64,000 nucleotides of DNA from CBDFGE01 sp965247055 (GTDB lineage: Bacteria; Chloroflexota; Dehalococcoidia; Lucifugimonadales; JAGWBF01): the NCBI GenBank assembly GCA_965247055.1, contig CBDFGE010000005.1, forward strand, positions 186,001 to 250,000, given 5' to 3'. Numbering within the stretch: the stretch's first letter is position 1; each line of letters opens with the position of its first letter. The position numbers were made by a program, and so were the translations under genes. This document shows, piece after piece, positions 51,051 through 59,086 of this stretch. The notes beneath the pieces were generated by a model that was not told the origin of the DNA, did not search any database, and saw only the letters and a program-made list of their open reading frames with translations.

Positions 51051-52352
51051 CTATCCTTTCAGTTTCTCGATGGCCGACTCGAACACCTCTATGGTCCTGT
51101 CCACGTCCTCGGTGGTGTGGGCCAGTGAGGGGTAGAACTTGTCGGGCCAACTCTTCAGAATGCCTTGCTCCATGAGTATCTGGTTGAACCGCGTCATCAT
51201 GGCGGTGTCGCCCGTCAAAGTGGAGCGGTAGTCGCTTATGGGCTGGTCGGTGAAATAGAACCCGAAGATCGGGTCCTCGCCGGCCGGCTGCATCGGGATC
51301 TCCGCCTCGCGGCACATGCGCTCCAGGGCGTCCCTGAGCCGCCTGCCGGTGGCGTGGAGACGGTCGTAGGCACCTTCCTTCCGAAGCTCTGCCAGGGTAG
51401 CCAGGCCGGCGGCGCACGAGACCGGGTGGGCGTTGAAGGTTCCGATCTGGGGCACATAGGAATCGGTCCCCGCCACGGCTTTGTCGAAGACCGACATGAT
51501 CTCCTCCCTGCCGGCTACCGCCGACAGTGGGAATCCTCCACCGACAATCTTGCCCAGGGAGGCAAGGTCCGGGGTGACGCCGTAGTACTGCTGGCCTCCG
51601 CCGTAGGCCAGCCGGAAGCCGGTCACCACCTCGTCGAATATCAGTGGGACCTCGTAATGGGCCGTGGCGTCTCGCAGCGCCTGGAGGAAGCCCGGCTTGG
51701 GCGCCAGAAGCCGCTGCATCGGCTCGACGATGACTGCCGCCAGCTCGTCGTGGTGCTTCTCTATTATCGCCGTGGCCATCTCCGCGTCGTTGTAGGGGGC
51801 CACCAGCACCGAGTTCACAGCCGCCTGGGGCACACCACCCGAGTTGACGACGGGCTGCGGGAACTCCTTCAGTTGGGCGCGTGAGGGATTGACGCTGATC
51901 ACGGCATAGTCGCTCATGCCATGATAGCCGCCCTCGAACTTGAGGATCTTCTCACGCCTACGGAAACTCCGGGCTATCCGGAGGCAGTTGAAGCAGGCGT
52001 CGGTGCCGCTCATGGTGAACCGCACCGTATCGGCGCAGGCCACCGCTCTGACGATCTCCTCCGCCAGCAACACCGCATACTCGTTGACGGCGAAGAAGGT
52101 GCTGCCCTTCTCAGCCGCCACCACGGCGGCCGCCACCACGGCGGGATGGGCATGGCCCAGGACCTCGGGGCCCGAGCCCATGAGATAGTCGATGTACTCA
52201 TTGCCGCTTACATCCCATATCCTGGAACCCTTTCCCTCCTTCACAATGAACGCGTGGTCCGGGTCGTAGTTGACGTTGCCGTTGTTGCCCCCCGGCAGAT
52301 AGCTGGACGCCTTCTCCAGCAGCTCCTGTTCCCTGGCGGTTCGCTGTGGCAT
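51051..52352 (-). CDS. class III aminotransferase, glutamate-1-semialdehyde aminomutase-like
   Basis: PLP-dependent class III enzyme, 433 residues. SSYLPGGNNGNVNYDPDHA at the start, the SGTDACFNCLRIARSFR phosphate site, IFDEVVTGFRLAYGGGQ and PLP-Lys in LGKIVGGGFPLSAVAG resemble HemL. Variation in the N-terminal substrate loop suggests it may not be the haem-pathway enzyme but a related transaminase. GGAAGGA precedes ATG 52352. It sits next to an amidase, which fits amine or amide catabolism. Confidence 0.87.
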   Translation of the reverse strand: MPQRTAREQELLEKASSYLPGGNNGNVNYDPDHAFIVKEGKGSRIWDVSGNEYIDYLMGSGPEVLGHAHPAVVAAAVVAAEKGSTFFAVNEYAVLLAEEIVRAVACADTVRFTMSGTDACFNCLRIARSFRRREKILKFEGGYHGMSDYAVISVNPSRAQLKEFPQPVVNSGGVPQAAVNSVLVAPYNDAEMATAIIEKHHDELAAVIVEPMQRLLAPKPGFLQALRDATAHYEVPLIFDEVVTGFRLAYGGGQQYYGVTPDLASLGKIVGGGFPLSAVAGREEIMSVFDKAVAGTDSYVPQIGTFNAHPVSCAAGLATLAELRKEGAYDRLHATGRRLRDALERMCREAEIPMQPAGEDPIFGFYFTDQPISDYRSTLTGDTAMMTRFNQILMEQGILKSWPDKFYPSLAHTTEDVDRTIEVFESAIEKLKG

Positions 52353-52508
52353 TGTCCTTCCTCCTTCGTTGGAGCGTGTCATATCTTCATGGCCCATCAC
52401 CCTGTCAAAGGCCGCTGTCTGACAGGGAAGGCCTCCGTTTATCCTACCAGAAAGGTCGAGGTTCCACCAGATTCGATGCCCGGACGAAGCTCCTTGCAGC
52501 TCCGCGGG

Positions 52509-53867
52509 TCAGTCGAGGCCGGGTGGCGCCAGGTTCACGTCCAGTGCCGCCTCGCACCAGCGGCCCACCGCCAGAAGCCGCGCCTCTCCGAAAGGAGGGC
52601 CCGCCAGCTGTATCCCCAGGGGGAGGCCCGACGCGCTGAGTCCCGAGGGGATAGTCAGGGTGGGAAGGCCCGAGGAGGTCCATGGTGACTGGAACCGGGA
52701 GTCTCCCGTCGTGGTCAGGTCCCGGGGTGCCGGTGCGGGGGTGGAGGGGGTAAGGAGCGCATCTACCCGGCCTGCGGTGGCGGCCATCTCGTCCCTGAAG
52801 CGCCGGCGCATGCGTTGAGCCTGGAGGTATCGGACCCCGGGAATGAGCATCCCAGCCTCTATCGCACCGCGGATCATGGGCCCGTAGTCGTCGGCGCGGT
52901 CCCTGAAGTTCTGCTCGTGAAAGGCGGCGCACTCCGTGTGCATAACCGTGCGGTGGGCCGCGTAACAGGTGGCGAAGCTGGTGGGTAGGCCTATCTCCTC
53001 CACGGTGGCCCCGGCACGGGCGAGTAGCTGGGCCACCTGCTCAGTGTGGTCTCCCACTTCGCCGTCGCATCTTCCCTGGTAGAACTCTCTGAGCAGGCCG
53101 ATCCTAGGCGCCCCGTTAAGGCCGTCCAGTGCCGCACGGTAGTCTGGTACGGGTTCGGCGGACGAGCTGGGGTCGTTCGGGTCGTGGCCGGCCATGGCGC
53201 CCAGCAGGATGGCGGCGTCCTCCACAGTGCGCACCAGGAGCCCCACGGTATCCAGGGACCAGCTTACTGGGATCACTCCGTAGCGGCTGATCCTGCCGTA
53301 GGTCGGCTTGAGGCCGACGATGCCGTTGTACGACGCGGGCCTGCAGGTGGACCCGCCGGTCTGGGAGCCCAGGGCGGCGGGGCACATGCGAGAGGCCACG
53401 GCCACCGCCGAGCCGCTGCTGGAGCCGCCTGGGGTGTGGGCCCGGTTCCAGGGGTTGCGGGTAGGCGAAGGGTCGGCGTAGGCGAACTCGGTGGTTACCG
53501 CCTTCCCCAGGATGACGGCGCCGGCCTCCTTGAGGCCGGCCACGCAGGTGGCATCGTAGGTGGGGACGAAGTCGGCGTACACTTTCGACCCCGCCGCGGT
53601 CTTCATGCCGGCGGTGTAGAAGATGTCCTTGAGACCCACCGGTATGCCGTGGAGTGGCCCACGAGGTCCCGCCTCTTCCAGCTCCCTGTCCCGCTGCCGT
53701 GCCGCTTCAAGGACCCCCTCGCGGTCTATGGTGACCCAAGCCCTCAGGTCGGGCTCAAGCCGGCCGAGACGGGCGAGCAGGGACTCGGCCAGGTCCAGCG
53801 AGGAGAGGTCTCCCCTACGTATCCTGTTTGCCGCCTCCGCTACCGTTAGCTCGAAAGGCTCTGTCAT
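52509..53867 (-). CDS. amidase signature enzyme
   Basis: Amidase of 452 residues. The catalytic Lys is in GIPVGLKDI, the Gly/Ser motif reads TPGGSSSGSAVAVAS, and the cis-Ser/Ser pair is in GSQTGGST. It is about 35 percent like the first amidase of this window by eye. A small gene lies 96 bases upstream on the same strand. Substrate unknown. Confidence 0.9.
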   Translation of the reverse strand: MTEPFELTVAEAANRIRRGDLSSLDLAESLLARLGRLEPDLRAWVTIDREGVLEAARQRDRELEEAGPRGPLHGIPVGLKDIFYTAGMKTAAGSKVYADFVPTYDATCVAGLKEAGAVILGKAVTTEFAYADPSPTRNPWNRAHTPGGSSSGSAVAVASRMCPAALGSQTGGSTCRPASYNGIVGLKPTYGRISRYGVIPVSWSLDTVGLLVRTVEDAAILLGAMAGHDPNDPSSSAEPVPDYRAALDGLNGAPRIGLLREFYQGRCDGEVGDHTEQVAQLLARAGATVEEIGLPTSFATCYAAHRTVMHTECAAFHEQNFRDRADDYGPMIRGAIEAGMLIPGVRYLQAQRMRRRFRDEMAATAGRVDALLTPSTPAPAPRDLTTTGDSRFQSPWTSSGLPTLTIPSGLSASGLPLGIQLAGPPFGEARLLAVGRWCEAALDVNLAPPGLD

Positions 53868-53963
53868 GGCACCTCCCTGGTCCGCCGCCAGATGGAGCCC
53901 CCGGCCTCGGGCTGACCAGGGTGGGAGAATGGCCTATCGAGGGGCACTATACGCCGGAGGTCG

Positions 53964-54152
53964 CTAGAGGAAGAACCCCGGCTCCTGTTCCTCGTCGGGG
54001 AGGTTCTGGGCGATGGTCCAGAGGTGGTCCGCCGTGCCCTCCAGGACCGTGCGAAGCTGCTCCGCCCTGTGCGGTCCCCAAAGCTCCGCGGCCTTGGACG
54101 CAAGCTCCCGCGCGATTACGTCTCTTGGGTCCAAAGGGTTGAGGCTAGCCAT
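53964..54152 (-). CDS. small amidase-partner protein (GatC/AtzG-like)
   Basis: A 62-residue protein upstream of the amidase. It is helical and ends in EEQEPGFFL, similar to the acidic Pro-Phe tail seen in AtzG/DUF4089-type proteins that complex with amidases. The start is ATG 54152. Pairing with the amidase is inferred from position and from the same arrangement at 13490-13684. Confidence 0.6.
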   Translation of the reverse strand: MASLNPLDPRDVIARELASKAAELWGPHRAEQLRTVLEGTADHLWTIAQNLPDEEQEPGFFL

Positions 54153-54180
54153 GTTCCCACCCCATTGAAAATGCCGGGGA

Positions 54181-54711
54181 CTAGGGGATGACGATGCTCT
54201 GGATAACCACGGGCGTCAGGGGTTTGTCACCGGCGCCGGCGGGTACCTTCGAGATGGCCTCCACCACGTCCTGGCCCTGAGAAACGCGGCCGAATATCGT
54301 GTGCTTGCCGTTCAGGTGGAGTGTGGGAGCCACCGTAATAAAGAACTGGCTGCCGTTGGTGCTGGGCCCCGAGTTGGCCATGGCCAGAATGCCGGGGCCA
54401 TCGAATACTAGGGAGGGGACTATCTCGTCTTCGAAGGTGTAGCCCGGCCCACCACTTCCTGTGCCCGTTGGGTCGCCACCCTGGATCATGAACCCCTGGA
54501 TCACCCGGTGGAAGGTCACTCCGTTGTAGAAACCGTTACCGGCCAGGGCGAGGAAGTTGTTCACCGTCTTGGGGGTTTCCTTGGAGAACAGGTCGAGGAC
54601 GATGTCCCCCTTGTTGGTCTTTAACGTAGCCTGGGTCGGGCCGCCGCCGCCACCACACGCGGCGAGGAGAGGTGTGGCAGCCAGCAGCAGTAGTATGAGC
54701 ATCCGTATCAC
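54181..54711 (-). CDS. lipoprotein cyclophilin-type peptidyl-prolyl isomerase
   Basis: Cyclophilin that would speed proline isomerisation during folding outside the cytoplasm. A lipoprotein signal (MLILLLLAATPLLAAC, Cys as lipid site) precedes the domain. Conserved FHRVIQGFMIQGGDPTGTGSGGPGY, NSGPSTNGSQFFIT and KHTIFGRV segments are complete. A GTG at 54711 adds an N-terminal Arg to the signal; ATG 54702 is the alternative. A TATAAT at 54723-54718 ends just upstream, so the mRNA may be nearly leaderless. Confidence 0.9.
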   Translation of the reverse strand: MIRMLILLLLAATPLLAACGGGGGPTQATLKTNKGDIVLDLFSKETPKTVNNFLALAGNGFYNGVTFHRVIQGFMIQGGDPTGTGSGGPGYTFEDEIVPSLVFDGPGILAMANSGPSTNGSQFFITVAPTLHLNGKHTIFGRVSQGQDVVEAISKVPAGAGDKPLTPVVIQSIVIP

Positions 54712-54804
54712 CCGGCTATTATACCCCAGAATTCGCTGCCAAGTCACTAGTCTTTTACGGGGAGGGAGTGAGATTTCACGCCAGCCTGGGGGAGCAAGCT
54801 GGTA

Positions 54805-54834
54805 TTGACCGGCTTACCCAAGGGCGGCTACACT
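54805..54834 (+). promoter_or_regulatory. promoter of the amidohydrolase gene
   Basis: TTGACC (54805-54810), 18 bases, TACACT (54829-54834). Its location argues that the amidohydrolase starts later, near 54898, rather than at the first possible TTG. Confidence 0.4.
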
Positions 54835-54897
54835 GCTGGATACAACCCATGGCGCCGTTCGAGCCCATTGGACGCCTGCGCCGACGAGGACAAGGCT

Positions 54898-55737
54898 TTG
54901 GTCATCGTGGACTCTCACTGTCACGCCTCGCCCTACTGGTTCGAGCCCGTGGAGGTCCTGCTGCACCAGATGGACCGCAACGGTGTCGACAAGGCCGTCT
55001 TGATTCAAGTGAGAGGGATGTACGACAACTCCTATCTGATCGAATGTATGCGCCGCTTCCCCGGGCGGCTGTCGGCGGTGGTACTGGTGGATATCGAAAG
55101 GCCCGATGCCCCAGAGGCCCTGGAGAAGTGGGTGGGGGAGGGTGCTCAGGGTGTCCGCTTCACCCCTACCTCCCGTTCCCCAGGCCCGGACTCCCTGGCC
55201 ATGTGGCGCAAGGCCGCCCATCTAGGCGTTCCCGTCAGCTGCCTCGGCTCCCTTGAGGAGTTCGCGTCGCCCGGCTTCGAGCGAGTCGTCGGCGAGTTTC
55301 GCAACCTCAAAATTGTGCTGGAGCACCTCGGCGGTGTGGACAGGGGCACTGCCCATCCCCATACCGAGTACAAGAAGGTGCTTGGCCTCGCCCGGTACAG
55401 CAACGTTTACATGAAGGTGCCGGGGCTCGGGGAGCTCTGTCCCCGGCCAATCCCCTTCAGGCAGCCCTTCCCTTTCGAGAGCGTCCCGCCGCTGATCGAG
55501 ATGGCCACGGAGGCCTTCGGCCCAGGACGCCTGATGTGGGGAAGCGACTTTCCCCCCGTCGCCAGCAGGGAGGGGTACAGGAACTCGCTGCGGTTGCCCA
55601 TGGAGCATGTCCTCTTCGGGAGCGAAGAGGCCAGGGAGTGGGTGTTTGGGAAGACGGCCTTGGGGCTGTGGAAGTTCGATGGTGGCTCAGGCAATGAACG
55701 TCCAGGTCCCGAACTGAAGCAGGAGGAACGGGTATGA
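54898..55737 (+). CDS. TIM-barrel amidohydrolase (Amidohydro_2 family)
   Basis: Metal-dependent hydrolase/decarboxylase-type barrel, about 279 residues from TTG 54898 with GAGGAC upstream. The first metal motif is VDSHCHASPYW. Later LEHLGGVD and the C-terminal WGSDFPPV provide further ligands. The family includes 2-pyrone-4,6-dicarboxylate lactonase and related aromatic-acid enzymes, but substrate is unknown. It overlaps the next zinc-ribbon gene by four bases. Confidence 0.82.
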   Translation: MVIVDSHCHASPYWFEPVEVLLHQMDRNGVDKAVLIQVRGMYDNSYLIECMRRFPGRLSAVVLVDIERPDAPEALEKWVGEGAQGVRFTPTSRSPGPDSLAMWRKAAHLGVPVSCLGSLEEFASPGFERVVGEFRNLKIVLEHLGGVDRGTAHPHTEYKKVLGLARYSNVYMKVPGLGELCPRPIPFRQPFPFESVPPLIEMATEAFGPGRLMWGSDFPPVASREGYRNSLRLPMEHVLFGSEEAREWVFGKTALGLWKFDGGSGNERPGPELKQEERV

Positions 55738-56171
55738 AGTGCCCTCGCTGTAGCTCCGAGCTGAAGCTGGTCAGGTATAAGGATATCGAGGTGGACAGAT
55801 GCCCCACGTGCGAAGGCTTGTGGCTGGACCACGCCGAGCTCGACCAGATGGAGAACACCGTGGTGGACGACGATCTGGTGAAGAGCAGCCTGATGTTCAG
55901 GTCGGCGGGTAGCGACCTGCTGTGCCCCAGGTGCGAGGGGCATATGAGGTGGTTCAGGTACCGCCAGTATGACCTGGAGCTGGATTTCTGCGAGGCGGAA
56001 CACGGGTTCTGGCTGGACAAAGGGGAGGAAAAACGGGTCGAGGAGATCATGGAGCAGCGGGTCAAGAACTTGAAGCGTTCGGCCAGCGCGGAAGTTGAGT
56101 GGGGCAAATTCCTCGGGGGTATCAACTCGAGGTCCTTTCTGGACAAGCTGAAGGGCCTGTTCCGGGGATAG
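55734..56171 (+). CDS. tandem TFIIB-type zinc-ribbon protein
   Basis: A 145-residue protein with two zf-TFIIB-like units. The first is MKCPRCSSELKL...CPTCEGLWLDHAELDQ. The second is CPRCEGHMRW...DFCEAEHGFWLDKGE, where the second Cys pair is altered (C-x3-H). A helical basic tail follows. Function of such zinc ribbons is unknown; it may bind RNA or protein. Coupled to the amidohydrolase by ATGA. Confidence 0.82.
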   Translation: MKCPRCSSELKLVRYKDIEVDRCPTCEGLWLDHAELDQMENTVVDDDLVKSSLMFRSAGSDLLCPRCEGHMRWFRYRQYDLELDFCEAEHGFWLDKGEEKRVEEIMEQRVKNLKRSASAEVEWGKFLGGINSRSFLDKLKGLFRG

Positions 56172-56191
56172 CGGAGGCCTTGGGTACCGGC

Positions 56192-56473
56192 ATGGCGTCT
56201 CCCCACTGTCCCTTCTGCAAGGGGGAGCTCCGGGCACCGCGGGAGCGAGCGATGCCCGATAGGGTGGTGGAGCACCGGTGTCCCTCCTGCAACTACCAGA
56301 TTCCCCTGCTCGGCATTGGAGGTCGGCCGGAGGAGCCATGTCCGGAGTGCGCCGCCGGGGCGCCCTCGGCGGAATCCGTCTCCGGAGTGGACAGCACGGC
56401 GCTTCTCAACCTTCTATACTGCGGGTCGTGCGGCTGCGTGATGGGTCGCTACTGGGGCATCATAGGGCTATAA
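56192..56473 (+). CDS. small zinc-ribbon protein
   Basis: A 93-residue protein with four Cys-x2-Cys pairs: CPFC, CPSC, CPEC and CGSC, enough for two zinc ribbons. It ends in MGRYWGIIGL. Twenty bases after the other zinc-ribbon gene, so probably the same operon. The last six bases overlap the convergent binding-protein gene. I know no function. Confidence 0.65.
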   Translation: MASPHCPFCKGELRAPRERAMPDRVVEHRCPSCNYQIPLLGIGGRPEEPCPECAAGAPSAESVSGVDSTALLNLLYCGSCGCVMGRYWGIIGL

Positions 56474-57592
56474 CCCTGGGCCGGGACGCCGGGGGTATAG
56501 GAGCTCCCTTCCCCCGGGCACTCCAGGCCGGACGACCATCTTTCCCCCCCCCTGCCACTGCACTACCACCGCCGACTTGCCTACCTGGCATCCCGTTGCC
56601 GGGTCTATCCGAAAGGGGCCAAAGAAGGTGGCGAAGCGCAGGCGGCTGGCGGCCTCCCTGAGGGCCAGGTTGTCCAGGGTCCCCGCCTCCTCCACGCACC
56701 TCTGGGCCACCAGGCCCCCGGCATAGGCCTGGGCAAGGGGGTAGTCGCCCCCCTCGGCTGCGAACATCCTGTGATTCCGGGCAAGATCCGAGGCCGGTGG
56801 TCCGTAGTCGGGTGTACAGGCCGTTTCGGGCTCCCATTGGCTTGGGCCCACAAATCCTGTGGCAGCGTCCGCGAGCTCGTCCCCGAACTGCTGTATCCCG
56901 GCGGCCACCAGCCCTATGGCTTTGGCCCGGGTGGGCAAACCCGCGAGCTGCCGGGCGAGGGATAGGTCATCCTGGACTCGTCCCACCCCGAGCACGACGT
57001 CGGGTGCGGCGTCCTCCATCTCCGCCAGGGTCTGGGACAGATCGGGGGCCGGGGGCTGGTAGTGTCCCTTGAAGACCACCTCGAAGCCCCGCCGCAAGGC
57101 GTAGGACTCCGCTCCCGAGACAACGGTCTGAGGAAAGGCCCCTCGGGCCGAGTAGAGGAAGGCAACTCTGGGTGTGCCGGGCTCCCTCTCCCTGACCATC
57201 TCCAGGACTCCCTCGAAGTACCTGCTGGCAGGAGTAAGGACGCCCACGATAAAGCGGGAGCCCCGTTGGTGTACCGCATCGGCGGCGCCTCCCTGGTTCC
57301 AGAGGACCCGTTGGAACCTTTCGGCCACGGGAGCGGCGGCTGCGGTGAGGACGCTGGAGTAAGGTCCCAGGAGCAGGTCGACCCCGTCTGCCAGGACGAG
57401 CTTCTCGTACAGGGCGGCGGTGACATGGGCTTTGCTCTGGTCGTCGTAGTGCTTGAGCTCGACTGAGAGCTTTCTCCCCGCAGAGGCTACGTAGATGCCT
57501 CCGGCCAGATTGGCGTCCCGGGCCCACGCCAGGGCGCCCTCCAGTGCCTGCGTTCCCTGACGGGAGAACTGTCCCGTAAGGGAGGCGGTCAT
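56468..57592 (-). CDS. periplasmic-binding-protein-like (LIV-type) protein
   Basis: Resembles the Leu/Ile/Val-type substrate-binding fold (Peripla_BP_6). It opens with MTASLTGQFSRQGTQALEGALAWA, then GPYSSVLTAAAAPVAE, and has about 374 residues. The first beta strand (VRLKAG) lies before the ATG at 57592, so translation may begin at CTG 57655, whose last bases form the FIST gene's stop (CTGA). No signal peptide is seen either way. That is unusual for a transporter protein and suggests a cytosolic ligand sensor, perhaps acting with the upstream FIST protein. Confidence 0.78.
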   Translation of the reverse strand: MTASLTGQFSRQGTQALEGALAWARDANLAGGIYVASAGRKLSVELKHYDDQSKAHVTAALYEKLVLADGVDLLLGPYSSVLTAAAAPVAERFQRVLWNQGGAADAVHQRGSRFIVGVLTPASRYFEGVLEMVREREPGTPRVAFLYSARGAFPQTVVSGAESYALRRGFEVVFKGHYQPPAPDLSQTLAEMEDAAPDVVLGVGRVQDDLSLARQLAGLPTRAKAIGLVAAGIQQFGDELADAATGFVGPSQWEPETACTPDYGPPASDLARNHRMFAAEGGDYPLAQAYAGGLVAQRCVEEAGTLDNLALREAASRLRFATFFGPFRIDPATGCQVGKSAVVVQWQGGGKMVVRPGVPGGRELLYPRRPGPGL

Positions 57593-57651
57593 CCCCGCTT
57601 TGAGCCGGACTCCCTGCAGCCTCTCGCCGCGACCGGGACCTGGGGAGCCGA

Positions 57652-58851
57652 TCAGTCCTCCCGTCTGGGCCCGAATATGCCGAAGGAGCTGGTGTAGCCG
57701 TGCAGGAAGGTGGTGCCGCCCACGGGGCCGATTTCGCCGTTGCAGAAGAATCCGCCCAGGGGGATGGAGCCGATCGTCTCGCCGAAGAGGTCGGTGTCGT
57801 GGTCCGGCCTGCCGTAAAGGTACTCCCCACGGCCCAGGCAGGAAAACAAGAGTGCCCCCCGGCTATGGCCCGTCCCCCGCTCAGTGGCGTACCTGCGGAG
57901 CAGTGCTGCCAAGTCTTCCGCCGATGTAAGGGCATCCCGCAGGTGGAACTGGACTCGCTGTCCCTCCCTCAACATCTCGCCGACGGCCATAACGCCGTCG
58001 CGGCCGTCCATCCCGAGCACGTTACGGATCAGGAAGTCTCCTGGCTGGGGGCTGTCGTTCAGATCGTCCATGGCGACGCCCAGGAACAGGGAGTTCTGCA
58101 TCATCTCCCGGTCCCGCTCGCTTGACGAGGCGAACAGCTTGCGTAGCACCTCCAGCGGTGGCCGCTCGTCCAGCTCGATGAGGATGTTCTCCCGGCTCTT
58201 GGTGATGCTCATGAGGCCGCCGATGGGACGGCAGCCCTGCGCCACTATGGTGTCCATTGTGATGTTGCCCTGCAAGGCCACGCCGATGGCCCCCGACTGG
58301 TAAACCCTCTCTCCCAGAAACAGGGCGTTGTCTCCCTTCTGGTTGCCCCCGCTGGCCATTCCCCCAACTTTCGCGCTTCTGCCGAAGGCGTAGTCCAGCC
58401 CCATGACGAAGTTTTGCGCCGGGAAGCTGAATGGGTCCACCAGGAGCAGGAAGTTGGGGTCCTTCTCCGCAGAGACGTTGAGGGCCTTCTCCCAGGCTTC
58501 GGGTCCCGCGTCCATATCTGGAAGGTCGCTGCCAGCGAGGAAAAAGGGCAGCATCTCCACCCCGGGTAGCTGGGCGACGGTTAGGGAGAGGGCGGGCCGG
58601 TGCTCCACCTCCCGGCCGCCGCCGATGACTCCTCCTCCGGAACAGCCGAAGACCAGGCCGGCACCCAGCCTGCCCTGGACCATGGACGGCACGTCCTGGT
58701 ACTGGGAGGCGAACTCGCTGGAGACGAAGACGACCGCCAGGTCGGGGGCGGCCCCGCCCATGGACTCCCTCACAGCGGACACGCACTCCGCTAGTCCCTC
58801 CTCGAGGACAGTGTTCTCCGAGACCGCCGAGGCCCATTTCATGGGTGCCAT
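57652..58851 (-). CDS. FIST N/C domain sensory protein
   Basis: A 399-residue protein with FIST_N (about residues 30-220) and FIST_C (about 235-375) domains. FGCSGGGVIGGG and GGFFCNGEIGPVGGTTFLHGYT are characteristic. FIST domains are thought to bind small ligands such as amino acids in signal-transduction proteins. Here it has no attached output domain. It is directly followed by a binding-protein-like gene, suggesting a two-part ligand sensor. Confidence 0.88.
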   Translation of the reverse strand: MAPMKWASAVSENTVLEEGLAECVSAVRESMGGAAPDLAVVFVSSEFASQYQDVPSMVQGRLGAGLVFGCSGGGVIGGGREVEHRPALSLTVAQLPGVEMLPFFLAGSDLPDMDAGPEAWEKALNVSAEKDPNFLLLVDPFSFPAQNFVMGLDYAFGRSAKVGGMASGGNQKGDNALFLGERVYQSGAIGVALQGNITMDTIVAQGCRPIGGLMSITKSRENILIELDERPPLEVLRKLFASSSERDREMMQNSLFLGVAMDDLNDSPQPGDFLIRNVLGMDGRDGVMAVGEMLREGQRVQFHLRDALTSAEDLAALLRRYATERGTGHSRGALLFSCLGRGEYLYGRPDHDTDLFGETIGSIPLGGFFCNGEIGPVGGTTFLHGYTSSFGIFGPRRED

Positions 58852-59086
58852 CTCCTTAGTCGAAGGTGTTGGACCGTTATTTCCGCCCCCTGCTCATGCC
58901 CACAGTATACCAGAAAGCCTGCTTTGATAGGAGACTCGCCCTTGGCGCCGTCGACCACGAGCAACCGCTAGCTCAAGGGGTGGAATTCTGGCCGTGGATA
59001 AGGGACAATAGTGGGGGTCGACAACGCCCGCTCAACGAGTATGAAGTCCAGTTCGATGGGGGAGGGTGGGTAGAAGGGAGTAGCCG

